This document shows positions 11,775 through 25,298 of a stretch of 64,000 nt of DNA, piece by piece. Below the pieces are notes generated by a model. It was not told the origin of the DNA, searched no databases, and saw nothing but the letters and a program-made list of their open reading frames with translations. This DNA comes from Paracentrotus lividus (taxonomy: Eukaryota > Echinodermata > Echinoidea > Camarodonta > Echinidae), in assembly GCA_940671915.1 (NCBI GenBank), contig CALNVZ010003432.1:9331342-9395341 (forward strand), in the 5' to 3' direction. The position numbers and the translations under genes are program-made. Each line of letters begins with the position of its first letter. Position 1 is the stretch's first letter.

Positions 11775-12710
11775 TAAGAATCACTCCTACCTAACAACAA
11801 ATAGTATGCATACGGCAATGTTCATTAATACACAAACGCGTAGGCCTACATAAACATTCATCGTTGGCAATATTGGCCGTTAGGACTATAAAAGTAAGCG
11901 GCCATGATAGGAAATGGCATGTGTAGGTATCCTTGCGTATTACTTGCGTAACCGCATGCGGTTTTTTTTTCTCTAATCGCCAACCACACCCCTCTTATAC
12001 ATTTAATACACGCTCTGGTCCGAACCAGAGTGTTTTTATTTTGTGATTCATATCGTTGAAGCTTCCACTCTAACAAACTTCCACTTAATATCACTAAAGA
12101 TTACAACAACAACAAAACAAAGTATATAAAAAAAACCAAACACACAAACAAACAAACAAAACAAAACAAACAAACAAACAAACGAAACAAAACGACAACG
12201 GAGAGAACGTGAATTTCGATGTATTTCAGATTTTATTCAATAGTTTCTATCATCTGCACGTTTAAATCAGAAGATATAATAAAGAAAATTTTCACAGACC
12301 TTTGTGACACTTCGGTCGCAATTATTTCAGACACAATACAAAGATCCAAATATTCAATTATACAATTGTTATAATCAGGCATTTCAACCCATATCCGGGT
12401 GCCATTAGAACACATGAATAAAGACGATTTATAAATCCTTGAAGATATAAACCATATCACTGTGCTCGACAATTACATCATTCCTATCTTATTCTTACAA
12501 TTATATCAGAAATATTAATTCAGTGAAATTATAAATAAATGGCACAAAATAGTTAGAAAGTGAGAGAATTCATGATAAATAGAAAGTACAAGTTCCAGCC
12601 ATTGCCACAACCGGTCGTGTGTGAAATCTCACAGGAATTCACTTCAACCCACGGACACAGGGAGGTAGGTGTACGTGTTATTTTCAGGCATGCAAAAGGG
12701 TAAATTGCTA
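11775..12710. other. intergenic with CAAA-rich simple repeat
   Basis: No gene recognised. A (CAAA)n-type simple stretch lies at about 12130-12190. Minus-strand frames at 11858-12094 and 12233-12472 have no recognisable content. Confidence 0.5.
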
Positions 12711-12935
12711 ATTGGTCTAAACCCACTTTGACTAATGCCCGTTTGGTCTCATCCCACATGGTCACTTCCATTAACAAACTGGTAATAGATATTCATTTGG
12801 GAATTAGACCAAGTATTATTAGAACAAGGAGAACTAATTTTATACCGAGTCGTTAATAGACTAAATGGGTTAAGCCCATGTGGTATTAGACGAAGAGAGA
12901 ATTGGACCAACTGCTGTTAGACCAAGTGGATATAA
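12711..12935. repeat. dispersed TTAGACCAA motif cluster
   Basis: The word TTAGACCAA or close variants (TTGGTCTAA, TTAGACGAA, TTGGACCAA, TTTGGTCTC) occurs repeatedly, in reverse orientation on the left half and forward on the right. This gives a loose foldback structure. Boundaries and target duplication are not clear. Confidence 0.5.
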
Positions 12936-13041
12936 ACCTGCATAAGCAAGGTGGCGGTTTTTACAGCCATGTTGCTGGCCCGCCGCAAGATGTCGGGAAC
13001 GTAAGTTTGCGCAAAAACACGCACGACCCGTTGTGACCCTG

Positions 13042-13153
13042 CACTGCAAAAACCTTGTTAAATTAGGAGAACACCACCATGAGAGTTGTCCTATATATAT
13101 AAACACCAGTGGTGTTAATTTAACAACAATTTAACATCATCGTTTTTGCAGTG
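13042..13153. mobile_element. CACTG-type MITE (112 bp)
   Basis: The ends are CACTGCAAAAAC and GTTTTTGCAGTG, inverse copies. The next block, TTGTTAAATTA, is matched by AATTTAACA near the right end. No TA duplication is visible: TG lies outside both ends. Non-coding. Confidence 0.75.
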
Positions 13154-16012
13154 TGGCATAAAACTCACTTTCTGTTGAGATGATGTCAAGTACAAATTAT
13201 TAAACTAGTGCATGACTAAAGCAGATATCAAAATGTAGAAATACAAAAGCATGACCAATAACTAAATGAGCACTGTAAACAATGATAATTTCAGTGAAAT
13301 TGGTCCAATTAGAATACAACGTGCAAATTACAAAAAGACGTGAAACAACCATTAAAATGACCAAATGTAGATATACAAGTAAATAAATAAATTTTTGGTA
13401 ATTAAAGTGCCCTTTAAAGTCTAAAAGCTCAATCTTCCTCTTCTGTTGACCAAAATTTGTTTAATACATTTTCTAGCGGAATTATTTTCGAAGTCATCAT
13501 TTTTTTGTAGTGATGATAATTCTTTGTAAGTTTCTTTGCAATTTTTAATTAAAAATTTACCGTCATTAGAGACATTTTTTTTTTACATTTGAAAAACGAA
13601 AATGACAACAATTCTCGGGAACAATTCTCGGGAACAATTCTCGGGAACAATTCTTTTCTAATAATCACATATACATTTTCAGTAAACAGATTTCAAACAA
13701 ATTTCAATAATGTTCATGAGAAAGAATATAAGTTTTTAAAAATTGAACATCAAATTGTACTTGACGTGATACTATCCCCTTCATATTTTTGTCAGACTTC
13801 TCATCTGTGCCTTAAAAATATAATCAGATGCGATACTCATTTATTCATAGATGTGATACTTATTCATTCATCAATTCTGGTCTACAAAATACCAGGAGAA
13901 AGGATGACGCATATAATATGTTTTGAAATAGCGGTGGTATCAGAAATTCGAAATTGAATGAGTAGACATGGTAAGGGCATGAAATAAGTATATGGCATAG
14001 GGGAGGGGGGAGAGTAAGCGCAATCCAGCTACTGTCTATCTGCACACATTGTACGGTATTAATAATGTTATAGAACTAACATTAAATTGATACTTCACAA
14101 GTAAATGTCATGTTGTATAAACATAAACATGTCTCAAGCAGTATTACATGGTCTAGATACCCCGAGGCGAAATCTAAATCCATCACAATTCAAGCTACAA
14201 CTCTGCCGTTAGAGAGGCACCGCTTTTCCAACGTTTTCCAGACATTTTCAAACAAGTTGCGGAGCCCCATTATTGCATGTTTACAATCATTTAGTTCGGT
14301 CTCATTTTTTTTTATTGAGAAATTATCATCTTGACCCATTTTGATAATGTGGATATCTGGATTTTCTTGTGGATAACAAGCGATGATTATTATTACCCCA
14401 GGTGATCAAGAGTTTAAGTATTCAAAGAAATTCCGACTACCAGGTACCCGTCTACCTCACCAGGATCGAGGGTGGCAAATGCAGAATAATGCCTTGCCTT
14501 ACTACGTACGTGCCAAGGTAGGGCAAACACTGTATAGCCTACCTATAGTGACCTATAGTCTGGAAACGTATCTTCGAGATGTCGAAATATTTATATTTAA
14601 TTTAATTTGTGACAATGAGATGGAATTGGATATATCGATAAATCTTTTCACTGACAAAAAAGTTTATACATGTAGGGTCTACGTGTACCTTAGCAAACTA
14701 TCTTAATGGCCATTGAGGAACTGCATGTTCTAAATTTAAACGAGCACATTTTATTATCAAAATGAACGTATCAAAATAACATTATGAATAATGAGTATAG
14801 TTGGATTATGAAACGTTGTATTCTCGTTAGTGCTTTCAAATAACTAAAATCAATATATTCAGTACGGCGTCTAGGGCAATATATCAAAGTATTAGTCTTG
14901 CGAAATACACAGTCACGTCTGAATTCATAAAAATAAAAGGGTTTCATCCAGTCAGCTGCTCAGTTACATCTGACTCTAAAATATTCGTGAAAATATCCCG
15001 ACCGTGAATGGAAGTGACTTAATAGAAATATATCTATTATCCCAATTAGCTTTATTACCAGAACCAAATGTTCAAATTGGCTTTAACCGTTGCGAAAAAT
15101 ACCAGTTATATGTTGGAAATTTGCTCAGTCAAGTATATTAGTGCGTCCGTGCCTTCCAATATAATGAATGATGAGGTAATTTCAAAAAATTCCTACATAT
15201 CAACACATTTTGTCGATATATCAATGAAACTATCCTCACGTTTACGTGTAACTTGAGAGATTCGGGGAGAAGCCTGGAAAGAAAATTGCGGAACATTTTT
15301 GAATGAATTGTTGAAATGGTGATTAAATTATTCGGAATAGGGGGTCATTTTTCATATTACCCGTCACGAACTGCATTTAAAGAGAGAACTCACAGAGATC
15401 GATGTCTTCTGTAATGCATTTCATTACATTTTGGTTGCTGTGAGGTTCTCTAATGATGTTCTGTTTTGGAGTCCAGGTGTGCGGGTGAGAAAGATGAAAG
15501 ATTTCCAACCATGGGTCATGTCAAAGGTCTTTTTGTTATATATTCAGGTCTACATTATTTTGTTTCAGTGATATATTTTTGCTATGTTCATTCAGTTTTA
15601 CTTGATACCCCCGATATGTCTCTTGTCAAAAGTATTGTCTGCTCAGTAGTAGTAGGAGGGAGAACAAAAAAGCAGTGGTGCACTTAATTTCGAAGTATAA
15701 TCGAGATCAGTATAGAGAGGTTTCTTAGATATTAAACGAATATGAAGTAGATACCTCACTCAACTCGTCAAGTTAATCGTTTCAACAGTATTTAGTCACA
15801 TACATACTTAATTAGTCACTGTGAGGGTAGTCGACGTAGTCAGCTTAGTCAACAGGATTCAAAGTCCGAAACCTATTTTCCAGGAATCTTCGTTTTTATA
15901 GAACGAATTAATATTTGTTGGCTTTTTATTTTTATTTATTCATTTTGTTTTACAAAATTTCATGATGGATTCAGATTCTCATCAGTTTTATATTGTGTAA
16001 AACTATAAAGGT
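13154..16012. other. intergenic with SINE remnant and short tandem repeat
   Basis: No gene recognised. A short tandem repeat of about three GAACAATTCTCGG units lies at 13605-13650. A reverse SINE body (GGTACCCGTCTACCTCACC...AATGCCTTGCC) lies at about 14435-14500. The frames at 13589-13957, 14383-14706 and 15466-15687 have no recognisable domain; the second overlaps the SINE. Confidence 0.5.
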
Positions 16013-16014
16013 TA

Positions 16015-16204
16015 CACTCTCTAAAATGAAGAGTCAAAATGACCCCATGGTGGATTGAGGCCATACCATTCCGGATCAATTATCGCCTTATATCTGGTAT
16101 GGCCTAAATACTGATCCGGAATGACGCATCGCCCCAATAGACCCAAAGCGGGATTAATTTGACCCTTTATTATATTATTATTATTCTTTTCTTTTTTTAC
16201 AGTG
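16015..16204. mobile_element. CACT-type MITE with GACCC/GGGTC arms
   Basis: The left end CACTCTCTAAAATGAAG follows TA (16013-16014); the right end TTTTTTTACAGTG is followed by AA. Internal arms pair: AGGCCATACCATTCCGGATC against GATCCGGAATG and TGGTATGGCCT in inverse order. Non-coding and partly degenerate, but the termini match the CACTG group found elsewhere in the window. Confidence 0.65.
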
Positions 16205-16452
16205 AATTATTCAGATGGTTTCAGTGTCGGTGTAGGCTTTCTCGTAAACATATTATTTGTAATGCTTAGTACGTTAAATGAATTATTTAGCGTTTTTAAG
16301 CAGTAATAAGTGGGAGAAAATATCGATTAAAAACGTCCGTCCAACGATATGGAGTGTTGTCTAAACTGTCAATGTCCCGGGATTTTATTGAGTAAGAGGT
16401 CGTTTTACCATTAACAATATTGAAGGAGGTATGAGTAAAGTTTATCTGAACC

Positions 16453-16500
<48 letters not shown>

Positions 16501-18433
16501 CTACTCTAGTCCATCACGGCCATATCAGATTGAGTATGATCCATGTGTCCTTTTAATTTTTGAGGTTGTATGTCTGTCCGAACATTCTCCTTTATAGCAA
16601 CTTGTACATTGGGCGTCATGTCTCGTCGAAAAGGTCCGTCGTACTCGTGTCGTTTTTGTCGAGGATTACATGAACGACAGCATAATCTGATAATGGGATA
16701 TTAATACATGCGTGGTCAATAAAGCGTTCCCATTTTTAGTTGAAACATGTTAAATATTACCCAACAGAAAATAATTTTTGGAAAATGGCATCGTCAGAAG
16801 GATATGAAATAGCACATACCTCTTTTTTCACTCTTCACCGAAGATTAAAGTATCCAAATGTGTCAGTCAGTCTTGAGTCAAAAGTGTTGATGCCTTATCT
16901 ATGCAAAATTACGCAGTAAGTGCATTTTGCATAATGATATTTTCATATCCCTTTGTTTTTGTAAAAAAATTTTTGGGGTGGGAGGGTGGAGAGGGAATAT
17001 GATGGTCAGTAAATCAGTCATGTGTTCAGGTCTGTCCATGAATGTGCTAACTTCTCGCATGTTCTTGTAGGTGAAGAGGTGGTCTAGCATTAAAAAAATA
17101 AATCCAGATTCAAAAAAATATTATTTGATATTTTTATAGAGCCTTTCCTGGTTTCTAGTTACAGGCAAGAGAAAACGGTTATACATTATCCGGTACCCTT
17201 TCATATCTGGGTAGGGAGTGGCAAGTTTAGACCAATGCCTAGTCAGAGAAAGGAGTTTCGAAATATCAACCTTTCGATTTAGTCAAGAGGATGGGCGTTC
17301 TATACTACGACACTTCCATTTCTTTTTTCTTTCTTTTTTAAAATCATTACTTTGATTAACGTCAGACAATAAAAGCATAAGCGACTTTATCTGTCCTGCT
17401 TTGGGATGTTAAAATGGCAGGTTTGAAATCAATTGCCCTGTCTGTGAAGGTACAATTAGCAAGACATCATTTCTATTTTACATGGTATTATGTTAAATCA
17501 TGGGGGGGGGGGGCTGAGCCATCCACCCGTGTACATATATTTCGGTAAATTTATTTTGTGTTTTAAGATCAAACTGATGTGGCTTACGAAACAATGGGCA
17601 GCTGATTGATGATGTCACTGAACTTGTTCGAAGCACCATCCTTGATCTGATCTGGTTATCTCATCTTACTGTCTTAAGGTCATTTCAATAAATGTTATAC
17701 AAAATTAATCGATTTTGTAAGTATAATAAAATAATACAGTATTGTGGTCACGTTGTGTGAATGGTCTCATAAGCAGACATATAATTATGATAAATATATA
17801 AAGTAAACTGCCATTCATTGAATGATTATAATTATCCTGATTATAGACGGACAAACTTCTCTTTGCACTAGATGAGTGAGATTAAAAGAGAAATCCACTC
17901 ACGATGTTTGTGTTTTAATGACGTATTTTCTACGGGGCTGCATTGCAGGAGTCAGTCTGGTTTGATATAGATTCTGAAAGAGACAATATCACGTCTGACG
18001 TATAGTCGCGCTTCATATCGATGTGTTTACAAGGTGATTGAAAAGCAATATGCCAAGATTGGGAGAATAAAAAGGAAAAAAAAAAAAAAAAATAGGGGGA
18101 AAGAAAAAACACGAGCAGCGGCGTATCCACCATTTAAAAAAAGAGGAGAGGGAGAGAGAGTGCGATATAGATGACATAAGGCTATTATTAAGAGGAAAAT
18201 AGCTTGCGCTTTGCGCTTTCATATAGGCCACACTGGAATTCTTTTATATTTATGCACGTATGCAAATGTATATATTGGCACTACGTCATGATGTCACCCT
18301 TGTTTGACATTTTTTTTTTGAAGCCACCACCCCCGACCCCCGCCATTTGAAAAAAAAAAGAAAAAAAAAAAGATGCATACCGCAATCTTCGCAGATATCT
18401 TAATATTAGCATAAGTGTAAGAAATATTGAAAT
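16205..18433. other. intergenic with (AT)n repeat and SINE remnant
   Basis: An (AT)n microsatellite spans about 16454-16498. A reverse SINE copy lies at about 17185-17325, with the GGTACCCTTTCATATCTGGG body and a decayed tRNA-like head. A G run is near 17503 and an A run near 18076. No gene recognised. Confidence 0.6.
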
Positions 18434-18962
18434 GGAGACGGGGTTTGGAGTCGTGATGTAGAGTCGGGTTTGGAGTCATGGTATGTAGTCGGGGTTTGAA
18501 GTTTGGGTTTAGAGCCGGGGTGTGGATTCATGTTTTTTAGTCATAATTCGGAATCGGGATTTGGAGCCGGGGTTCGGAGTCTGGGTTTGGAGTCATGGTT
18601 TGGAATCATAATTTAGAGTCTTGGTTTGGAGCTGGGGTTCGGAGTCTGGGTTCGGAGTCGTGATATTGAGTCAGGGTTTTAAGTCGGGGTTTAGAGCCGG
18701 GATTTGGAGTCGGGGTTTTGAGTCATGGTTTTGAGTCATAGTTTTGAGTCACGGTTTTGAGTCATGATTTTGAGTTATGGTTTTGAGATACGATTTGGAG
18801 TCATGGTTTGGGGGTCATGGTTTGGAGTCTGGGTTTGAAGTCTAAGTTTCGAGCAGGGATTTTGAGTTAGGTGTGGAGTTTGGGTTTGGGAATCATGGTT
18901 TAGAGTTGGGGTTCGGAGTCGGGGTTTGAAGACAGGGTTCGGATTTGTGGTTTTGGGTCAAG
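18434..18962. repeat. degenerate GGAGTCGGGGTTT minisatellite
   Basis: About 530 bp of imperfect 12-13-bp units of the type GGAGTC(G/A)(G/T)GGTTT, strongly G/T-biased on this strand. Around forty units are present, many changed by substitutions or single-base slips. It does not hold an open frame throughout, so a protein repeat is unlikely. Confidence 0.85.
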
Positions 18963-21900
18963 TGTGTCAGTTTTTTTTTTACGTGGCATGTCGAGAAGCG
19001 AATGAGTGTGATAAATGGGAGACAATATTGAGTAAGGGAAAATGACAACAGAAAGACAGTCAACGACAATCATTGATGTGAAAAAGTGACTATAAAGATA
19101 AAGAATGTGTACAATTATTTTGAAGTTGAGGAGGTGTATAGAAATGTGATAGGGGAGATATATATTATATATACGGTAAATCCATCAAGATGGAATCGAG
19201 GTTCGTAAGAGAAATGGAAAAATAATTCGGTTCAAACGCTCATTACTAGAATTGGGGCGTAATTATAGCATGCGCAATTAAGCTTTACCCGGCGATATCA
19301 CATATTTATATATTCCTGTCCATTTCAGCGCATATTTTTTAGATCAACCATAAAGTTAGGATTTAATGCGGTTTAAAAACACGGGATCTGGGGCAAAACC
19401 TTGACAAATCAGGCATTGTGATGTGTGATTCCATTATTAATTTTCAGAGAGTAATTCAAGACGAGTTTGAACGTGATTTGATCAACGACAAATATGAGAA
19501 GTAAATATTGGCATCTATAAATCTAATGTTTTTATTGAATCACGGTACACAATATGGCCTTTCATTGTTAATAAAAAAAATAGGCGATTATAATGAACCA
19601 TGGACCTCATATCGCAATTTAATGTCAAGTTATTCCACTCTCTGATGTCTAAATGGCACATAATTACATTAACCTAGACATCACTCGCTACTTTGACGTG
19701 TATCTTTCCTTCACAATGAAAATGGAATGATGCCTTTTGAATGAAAATATAGCGTCAGCATCTCTCCAGAGAATTGGCCATGTCCGTTGCGCCACATCTG
19801 CGATTATCTCGTGAAAAATGAAGGCGCGTATATATTTCTCCATTGCCTCGCTTTGTTTTGATGTATCTATTTACAAAACATCGGCACTAAAAAGTGCTTT
19901 GAACGTGTTACATGTATAAATGACTGACGAGGAGTAAAACTATCGTTTGCGGAGAGCTGGAAGGGTGATAATTGATAGTGTTTTGATAATTCCCTTCTGG
20001 CATTCACTATAGACGATATACACAGCCCGAAGGGTCGAAAGTTCACCAATATCTGAGATGTACCGAATCGAACTTTGCTATTTTTCAATCATTTTATCTC
20101 ACATCTAATATCATGAATATGAGGGATGCAAACCCTCTTTTTGCAAATATTCAGTAGCGGATCCAGAATCAATTCTGACATAGAATTATATCAGCCCATG
20201 CAAAAGCGTAATGGCAGATAATTGGGCCGATGAAATGCTTTGTCACAGCTGAAACAGGATCCGCGCCTGACAATACAATTATCATTTGGTTAGTGTATCC
20301 TGAGAGCATGGACAGGGAGAAATTTTCTTTTCAGTAAGGACCATAATGTTATGCCAAAAAGGCATCACCACCGCTGGTTGTGGCACTTACCAAAACCTAC
20401 ATGTTCATGGCATAGCAATGCCCTTTGTAAACTCATCTCATATTAACGTGATCAATGACAACCAAAAACTCGAACGGAATGAATCAATTATTAAAAGGAT
20501 GTTTCTCATTTCTTTCTCTCTTTGATATTTTAATCTCTTTTCGCTCCAGTAAACACCGTCCTGCCCTTTCCCTCCCGCCGGAGCGCATCCCCCGAATGAA
20601 AATCATCTCGATTGAGGCTCATACCCAAGTCACATCGGCGAGACCCGACCCCAAACCGACACCAAACCGAACGCAATAAGACATTACCGTGAATGAAAAG
20701 TTAGCAGTCGATTTGGAGTAGTTGGTCTTGATTCTGCTGGCAAATGTGACTGAGGCATTTCTTCGTCTGTGTTTTGACGAAATACGACTCATCATCTCTT
20801 CCTCTTGTCTATGTTTCATCGTACCGCCTCTTTGAGTTTCGGCAACTAATCTACCTAATTTGCTCTAAGTTGTGCCGATCGTCCTACAAGAAATATCGGA
20901 GGGTGGAAAGAGCATGAAGAGAGGAGGAATGTTTTTGTTTTCTCAGGGTTGCACGCATATAAAGAATAACATCTACTATATATGATCAGTTTTTATTATT
21001 TGATTGCTGTCCAAAAGAATTTATTCCGTATACAGTCAGTACTTATCATATTTTCATGAACGTGGGAACAGCATGAGTATGTGAATTGCAATTTGATATT
21101 CGACACTGATTTGATAAAAAAAAAAAATAAATAGTATTTATGAATGGTTTTTATAGAAAAAGAATAACAAATGCAACTATTGTGCAAACAAAATAATTTC
21201 TCCCTCTGCAATGAGCAAAAATTATACTTTTTGGATGTTTGGGCTTCTATAAATACGCAATATTGTTTTTAAAAATCTGCAATACAAAAAATTATACACC
21301 TGGGTGGAGCAAGTAAAATATGAATATAATGCCTTATCCAATGACTTCAGCACCGGAAATCTTCAATCAAGAGTTGCTATGAATGAAACTGCGCCACAAT
21401 TAGGCCTATAATATATTTTTTTATACCACAAAAAATAAATGATAATAGAATTCTCCCTTAAAACCAATTAATTTGTTGAAACGTCGACTAGGAATCAATG
21501 AAAGTACAATAAATGGATTTGACACGAGTCATTTTGCCTTACAAATAGCCAATTTTCTTCGAATTTCGTGTATTGGATTTTTATTTTTAAGAAATCATCT
21601 GTGAAAATATCCGATTATGTCCGCCCTGTGTTTTTAGGGTTAATAGACATGACCCATTCTAATTGACGATCCATGCTGGAAAGTTGGCCATGTCATTGTT
21701 TTGTTGGGGTAAGTTTGAGATTTGTGGCAGTGAAGGAGTGTAGAGTCCTAAGGATATAGGATGTGGTAAAAGAACGGGTTGATGTATGTGTGTATTTAAG
21801 CAGCACCTTTGAGACAATTTTTACGTTTTCATTAAATTAATCAGCTCTTATAAGATTTCAATGTCAAGGTCTGTAAAGATTAACAAATGCAATTTCAATA

Positions 21901-22065
21901 CGATTTTCACACGAATCGAACATTATTATAAAAATATACGAAAATAATTGTGTTATTTCCAATGATAATTGCATATTGTGTTATTATAATTTCTTATTTT
22001 GAGAAATAACCTCCCAAACCGTCATAAGACATTCAAGTCGTCAACTATTATGGTACATGTGTTCA
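18963..22065. other. intergenic, nothing recognised
   Basis: Frames at 19867-20088, 20455-20819 and 20996-21211 carry no recognisable domain. I see no TIR pair or RNA gene. Confidence 0.45.
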
Positions 22066-22310
22066 AACTTGTCTGGAGTGTCCGGGTGCTCAGGAGTGAT
22101 TGTCCGGGTGTGCCGGAGTACTTGTTGGGGACTAGGGAGCTATTTTTTTGTGGTGTTCAGGAATAATCATAAGCCATGTAGGAGAATCAGGTTTTCGAGA
22201 GATAACGGGTGTATTCGTCCGGTTGCTCGGGTGTAATTGTCCGGGTGTTCTAGGGTAGTTATCCGGGTAGGCGTCAGGTTTTGATAGTGTATGAGCGTAT
22301 TTGTCCGGGT
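22066..22310. repeat. GTCCGGGT-containing degenerate array
   Basis: The word GTCCGGGT or a close variant recurs at irregular 20-60 bp spacing, often followed by TG(C/T)(T/C)C. Similar sequence resumes at 23942 on the far side of the hAT-like insertion, so the array was split by that element. Confidence 0.65.
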
Positions 22311-23941
22311 CAGGCCCGTAACTAGGATTTTTACGGGGGGGTTCGAAATCTGAAAAAGTGGACCTTTTTCAAGGATTTTTTTTTCGAGCGCGAAGCGCCG
22401 AGTAGAAAATTTATGAGTTAAACTTGGAGTATTAATTTCATTATCAATTGATTATAGACCTTATTTAGTAGCTAAAAATTTTTGCATTATACCCCTACTA
22501 TAATATCCGCTCGAGCCGCGAAGCGCGAAGCTGAAAATTTAGGAAATCTAATGGCTTTATTTTTTATGTTCATTTAGTAATGAATATATAGGAATGCGAG
22601 CGCGTAGCGCGAGCTCAAAATTTGGAAGAACAAATTGGAGTTAAATTGTGCAATATCAGAGCCTATTTAGTATCCGCGAGCTGAAAGTTTTGAGCTAAAA
22701 ATCGTGCCTTTTTTAGACTCTTTAGGATCCATGTTAAGATACATAATAATCTTGCTCATTTAATAATCTTTGCAATGAATTATTTTGTGGGCTGCAGGCA
22801 TAGGCCTCCCCCAATCTAGCCAAAACACATTTTACACCAATTCTTTTGACAAGGTTTGTCTCAGCAGAGAGCACTGGCGTCCAACCCTTTTTTAAAAATA
22901 CTTATTGTTTGTTAATTTTACAGTTCGAGGCGCATAGTGGACCGAGCAGGAAAATTTGGGTTTAAAAGACATTATGAATGTAAAGAAAGAGCAATCTTTA
23001 GTATTGTAAGTTTGATTACTTTTAAGAAATATCATTTTTCAATGGGACTTTTAAAGAGTATATGAACGGCTTCTTTTGTAGTATAAAAGTGCCATTTTTA
23101 GCTAAGAAAAGAGTTTAGAGTGCATAAAAAATGGGCACTGGCCCCCTGCCCCCGGTTCCACCACCTCTGTTAGACCCAATATCTCCAAGTCGCGAAGCGC
23201 GAGTAGAAACTTTGAGCTCAAAATTGTAGTTTCATTGTGCTTTGGACGCCTATTTTAGTTTCGCGAGGCGCGAAGCGCGAGCGCGCAAACATTAGTGGTT
23301 TGTTAAAGAACATTATGGAGTAACAAGGGCCCCTTTGTTATATAAGTGCCCTTTTTAATACATAAATTGTCGCACGGGACTTTTCTAAACTCTGAAGGCT
23401 TCTTTTTAGCGTATAAAGATGAGCACTTGTTTTAGCTTAGAAGAGGGACACTTTTTGGTCTGAATAGAGGGTGCTTTTAGGGTGGATGAAAAAGTGGGGT
23501 CACTGTGCCCCTGCCGCGCCCCCCCCCGGTCGAGCCGCCTCTGCCCACTAGGCCTTATTTGCCTGTTATATCATTCCTCACATTGAAGATAACATCATTT
23601 AAAAATAGCAAAAATAGAACACAAATGCAAACGAAAACATTCCTGCAAAATGGTTTAGATGTAATTCCTGCGTAATTTGTTCTGAAAAAAAACATGATTA
23701 TCATCCTCAAAATAAAAAGTTGCGAGCGCGAAGCGCGAGCGAAAGATTTTACATGTAGGGGGACTGAAAGCAAAATGGTTTAATCTTCCTTTCTTGTATT
23801 TATATTCAAGTATCTGCTGCATTTCTGCCAAAAAGTGGGGGTTTTAATTTTTTTTTTTTTTTTTGGTCAAGCGGACCCTGCTCGCCTGCGGGGGGGGGGG
23901 GTTCGTTCGAACCCCCCGAACCCCCCCTGGTTACGGGCCTG
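22311..23941. mobile_element. hAT-like non-autonomous element (1.63 kb)
   Basis: The terminal inverted repeats are CAGGCCCGTAAC at the left and GTTACGGGCCTG at the right. The 8-bp word GTCCGGGT lies directly outside both ends (22303-22310, 23942-23949), as expected for a hAT target duplication. That word is also the unit of the surrounding array, so part of the match could pre-exist. No transposase frame was found. The interior has at least six copies of a GCGCGAAGCGCGAG-type palindromic motif, each followed by A/T-rich AAAATTT-like sequence. Confidence 0.85.
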
Positions 23942-23949
23942 GTCCGGGT

Positions 23950-25298
23950 AATATACATGTACCTGTCCTGTCATTTTGGTCGAAGAGGGTCAGTTGTTCA
24001 AGGAGTTGGTGTACGGGAGTTATTTATACATGAGTGATGGTTGTCCGTTCGATATTTTAGAGGACAAGGGAGGGATGGATCCCAAATAGTTTAACCTTAC
24101 CGTCTTGCCTTATTGATTACATTCTATATAGGCCTAATTATTGATCAAATTTAGCCAAGGGAGAAAAGTTCACTTACTGAGTTAATGACATGTCTGTAGA
24201 TATTATCTGTTGCAGCAAAAGTTGCCAAACATGGAAAACAAAAAGCGATTGAAAGTAAATATTGAAATCATTTACACTTTGACAAAAAAAGGAAACTATC
24301 AAACACTCGAAGGTATGATTCTCGCTTTAAAATATTTTGAGGGTATAGATTTTCCCCCTTTATTTGTTGATTTTACATGATCGCCTACATCCTTAGTTTA
24401 GGAAAGATCAGTCCTTATTTCTTTGACAATAGAGCTCCTAAAGATAACAAAATATGTGAATCATGACGTTAATCCACATGTACATGGATTAAATAGTAAA
24501 AATCGAATCTTACACGGTCTAATCTTGCCATTATTTCATTTTTGTACATTTGATTCATCAAGGGTATATCATGTACAAAAAGACATGAAGCTGTTTTTCA
24601 AGTTGGCATAATTTTATGATTTACATGTTAAACCACAAAAATATGAATATGGTACATGTAGGCCGTATAATATGTTTATTGAATGTTAGCTTGGGAAGCA
24701 ATTAGTATTTAGTTCTTGGTCAATATAACTTTCTTATTGAACGATGACATATCATCACCCAACCGAGTTGAATGCTGTCAATAATACTATACGGACAATG
24801 GAGAGCAAATTCGATCTTTCCTCTAGATTCTATATAACGTAACCTCGCATTTTCAATTGCTTTTTTTGTTTCTTGACGGGTCAATAATGTAGCTAACAGA
24901 CAAGGATAGGGGAGTGTATCGTTATGGGCTTCCCGTGGTTTTGCTATCATGAGAGCCTAATATTAATTAGCATCGAATTCCTTCGCCGTTTCTTTCGATG
25001 TGAAGTACGAGACTAATATATAGATGGATATATTACAAAAAAAAAAAAAAAAAAAAAAAAAACACATCTTATCACAATTATCCTGTCATCCGACAACCTA
25101 GATTTCTCTTGATTATTTACAATGATATGAACCTATGTACATCTGACACAGATAGACTTTTATAGAATTCAAGATACAAACTTTATAGATAATAAATCAG
25201 CATGTGAAAAAAGGGAGAAAATATTATATGATGTAACATTTATGGCCTCACAGCGTAAAATCGTTGTGAAAGTGCTCTCTATTTTGTCATCACCATCT
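23950..25298. other. intergenic and 3' flank of the receptor gene
   Basis: No other gene recognised. An A run lies at about 25039-25063. I could not identify a canonical minus-strand AATAAA signal close to the receptor stop codon. Confidence 0.5.

Noticed and set aside
18434-18962. CRISPR-like array
   Set aside because: Units are contiguous and degenerate, with no unique spacers; it is a minisatellite in a eukaryotic context.
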